NCBI GenBank assembly: GCA_018882485.1
Contig: VERU01000117.1
Span: 1-7,419, forward strand
DNA from: Rhodoferax sp.
GTDB taxonomy: Bacteria > Pseudomonadota > Gammaproteobacteria > Burkholderiales > Burkholderiaceae_C
DNA length: 7,419 nt
Reading direction: 5' to 3'
The notes beneath the pieces are model-generated. The model made no database searches. It saw only the letters and a program-made list of their open reading frames with translations, and had not been told where the DNA came from. Below, piece by piece: positions 6,139 to 7,419 of this stretch. Numbering within the stretch: position 1 is the stretch's first letter; each line of letters opens with the position of its first letter. A program made the translations under genes and the position numbers.

Positions 6139-7419
6139 TCAGTGCGCGGCGAAGGTGACGCGGTCTGGCACCGGCTTGGGCTCACCCAGGCGGCTCCACC
6201 AGGGCATCAGCAGGAAGAAGCCGAAGTAGAACAAGGTGCCCAACTGCGAAACCCGCCCACCGATCGGGGATGGAGGCAGGATACCGAGGTACCCCAGCAC
6301 CAGGAAATCCAGCACGAAGATGCCATACAGCACCTTGTGCCAAGTGGGCCGGTAACGGATGGACTTGACGGGGCTGTTGTCCAGCCAGGGCAGGAAAAAC
6401 AGAATGATCACGCCACCGCCCATGGCCACCACGCCCCAGAACTTGGCGTCGATGCGGGCCATCATGACCAGCAGGGCCAGGGCCGCCAAGGCAATCACAC
6501 CCTTGAAGACCGTGGGCATGCGGCCTTTGAACACGGCGTAGCCGGCACCCCCGACCACGCAAGCCATCAGGGCGATCATCATTTCGTCGGTCACCGCCCG
6601 CAGCATCGAATAAAAGGGCGTGAAGTACCAGACCGGGGCAATGTGCAGCGGGGTCTTGAACGGATCGGCCGGGATGAAGTTGTTGTACTCCAGGAAGTAG
6701 CCACCCATTTCAGGAGCGAAGAACACGATGGCGGTGAAGACCATCAAGAACAGACTCACCGCAAAGATGTCGTGCACGGTGTAGTAGGGGTGGAACGGGA
6801 TCCCGTCCAGGGGCCGGCCCTGGGCGTCGCGGTGGGCCTTGATCTCCACGCCATCGGGGTTGTTCGATCCGACTTCGTGCAGGGCAATGATGTGCGCCAC
6901 CACCAGACCAAGCAAGACCAGGGGAACCGCAATCACGTGAAAGCTGAAGAAACGGTTCAGGGTGGCGTCACCCACCACGAAATCGCCACGGATCAGCAGC
7001 GCCAGGTCCGGACCGATGAAGGGGATCGCCGAGAACAGGTTCACGATCACCTGGGCGCCCCAGTAGCTCATCTGGCCCCAGGGCAGCAGATAGCCCATGA
7101 AGGCCTCGGCCATCAGCACCAGAAAGATGCCACAGCCAAACAGCCAGATCAGTTCCCGCGGCTTGCGGTAGCTGCCATACATGAGACCGCGGAACATGTG
7201 CAGGTAGACGACCACAAAGAAGGCCGATGCACCCGTGGAGTGCATGTAGCGGATCAGCCAGCCCCAGGGCACATCGCGCATGATGTACTCGACCGAGCCG
7301 AAAGCGAGCGCTGCGTCGGGCTTGTAGTGCATGACCAGGAAGATGCCGGTCACGATCTGGATCACCAGCACCAGCAGCGACAGCGAGCCGAAGATGTACC
7401 AGAGGTTGAAGTTCTTGGG
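6139..7419 (-). CDS. petB: Cytochrome b of the bc1 complex (N-terminus cut by window edge)
   Basis: Cytochrome b is the membrane core of ubiquinol:cytochrome c oxidoreductase and carries both quinone sites and two b hemes. In this window 426 codons are readable, beginning [12 protein letters not shown]; only the first few dozen residues are missing. It is a full-length type of protein, with eight membrane helices expected. Using window numbering, the heme ligands are H60 and H74 in helix B (14 apart) and H161 and H176 in helix D (15 apart). The Qo-site [11 protein letters not shown] segment is conserved, and the ef-loop motif reads PVWY (262-265) instead of PEWY. The [10 protein letters not shown] loop follows helix D. 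The stop TGA is at 6141-6139, 19 nt before petC. The Rieske gene petA is expected immediately upstream beyond the window. No promoter is visible here; it should precede petA. Confidence 0.98.
   Translation of the reverse strand, partial: PKNFNLWYIFGSLSLLVLVIQIVTGIFLVMHYKPDAALAFGSVEYIMRDVPWGWLIRYMHSTGASAFFVVVYLHMFRGLMYGSYRKPRELIWLFGCGIFLVLMAEAFMGYLLPWGQMSYWGAQVIVNLFSAIPFIGPDLALLIRGDFVVGDATLNRFFSFHVIAVPLVLLGLVVAHIIALHEVGSNNPDGVEIKAHRDAQGRPLDGIPFHPYYTVHDIFAVSLFLMVFTAIVFFAPEMGGYFLEYNNFIPADPFKTPLHIAPVWYFTPFYSMLRAVTDEMMIALMACVVGGAGYAVFKGRMPTVFKGVIALAALALLVMMARIDAKFWGVVAMGGGVIILFFLPWLDNSPVKSIRYRPTWHKVLYGIFVLDFLVLGYLGILPPSPIGGRVSQLGTLFYFGFFLLMPWWSRLGEPKPVPDRVTFAAH

Noticed and set aside
6120..6185. 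Longer N-terminus for cytochrome c1 starting at 6185
   Set aside because: It would overlap the 3' end of petB and put 22 extra residues before the signal peptide; ATG 6119 has a proper ribosome binding site.

Overview
The window looks like a chromosomal stretch from a GC-rich proteobacterium, most likely a gammaproteobacterium of the Chromatiales/Ectothiorhodospiraceae type; a betaproteobacterium is not excluded. Reasons: SecA shares residue numbering with E. coli SecA through its ATPase motifs, a secA / M23 peptidase / DUF721 (DciA) cluster is typical of gammaproteobacteria, and the cytochrome bc1 genes are followed by sspA-sspB, an order seen in beta- and gammaproteobacteria. The lineage call is inference from protein character and gene order, not from a database search. 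All genes except one are on the minus strand. I saw no insertion sequence, CRISPR array, prophage gene or broken gene.

Layout from left to right: secA without its C-terminus (1-2351, minus); a 138-nt spacer holding a GC palindrome and a hairpin close to the secA start; a membrane-anchored M23/LytM endopeptidase (2490-3491, minus); a divergent small DUF721/DciA-type gene (3534-3890, plus); tRNA-Thr(UGU) (3905-3980, minus) facing it; a 137-nt spacer with a tRNA -10 box and short inverted repeats; sspB (4118-4609, minus); sspA (4628-5239, minus); a leader with two tandem hairpins, the second a clear intrinsic terminator; petC, cytochrome c1 (5346-6119, minus); and petB, cytochrome b, running off the right edge (6139-7419, minus). 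The Rieske gene petA is expected just beyond 7419. No gene-free stretch exceeds 300 bases.

Functionally there are two blocks. The right block is read petB, petC, sspA, sspB: the quinol:cytochrome c oxidoreductase, then a GST-fold RNA-polymerase-associated stress regulator, then the ClpXP adaptor for ssrA-tagged proteins. The left block holds the Sec translocase motor, a cell-wall hydrolase and a probable helicase-loader gene. tRNA-Thr lies at the seam between the blocks.

The most interesting signals are regulatory. The intrinsic terminator between petC and sspA runs directly into the sspA ribosome binding site and follows another 10-bp hairpin, an attenuator-like layout. The secA start is also preceded closely by a hairpin. 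In cytochrome b the Qo motif is PVWY instead of PEWY, and the helix-D heme ligands are 15 residues apart. I found no clearly undescribed system; most of the window is conserved housekeeping sequence.
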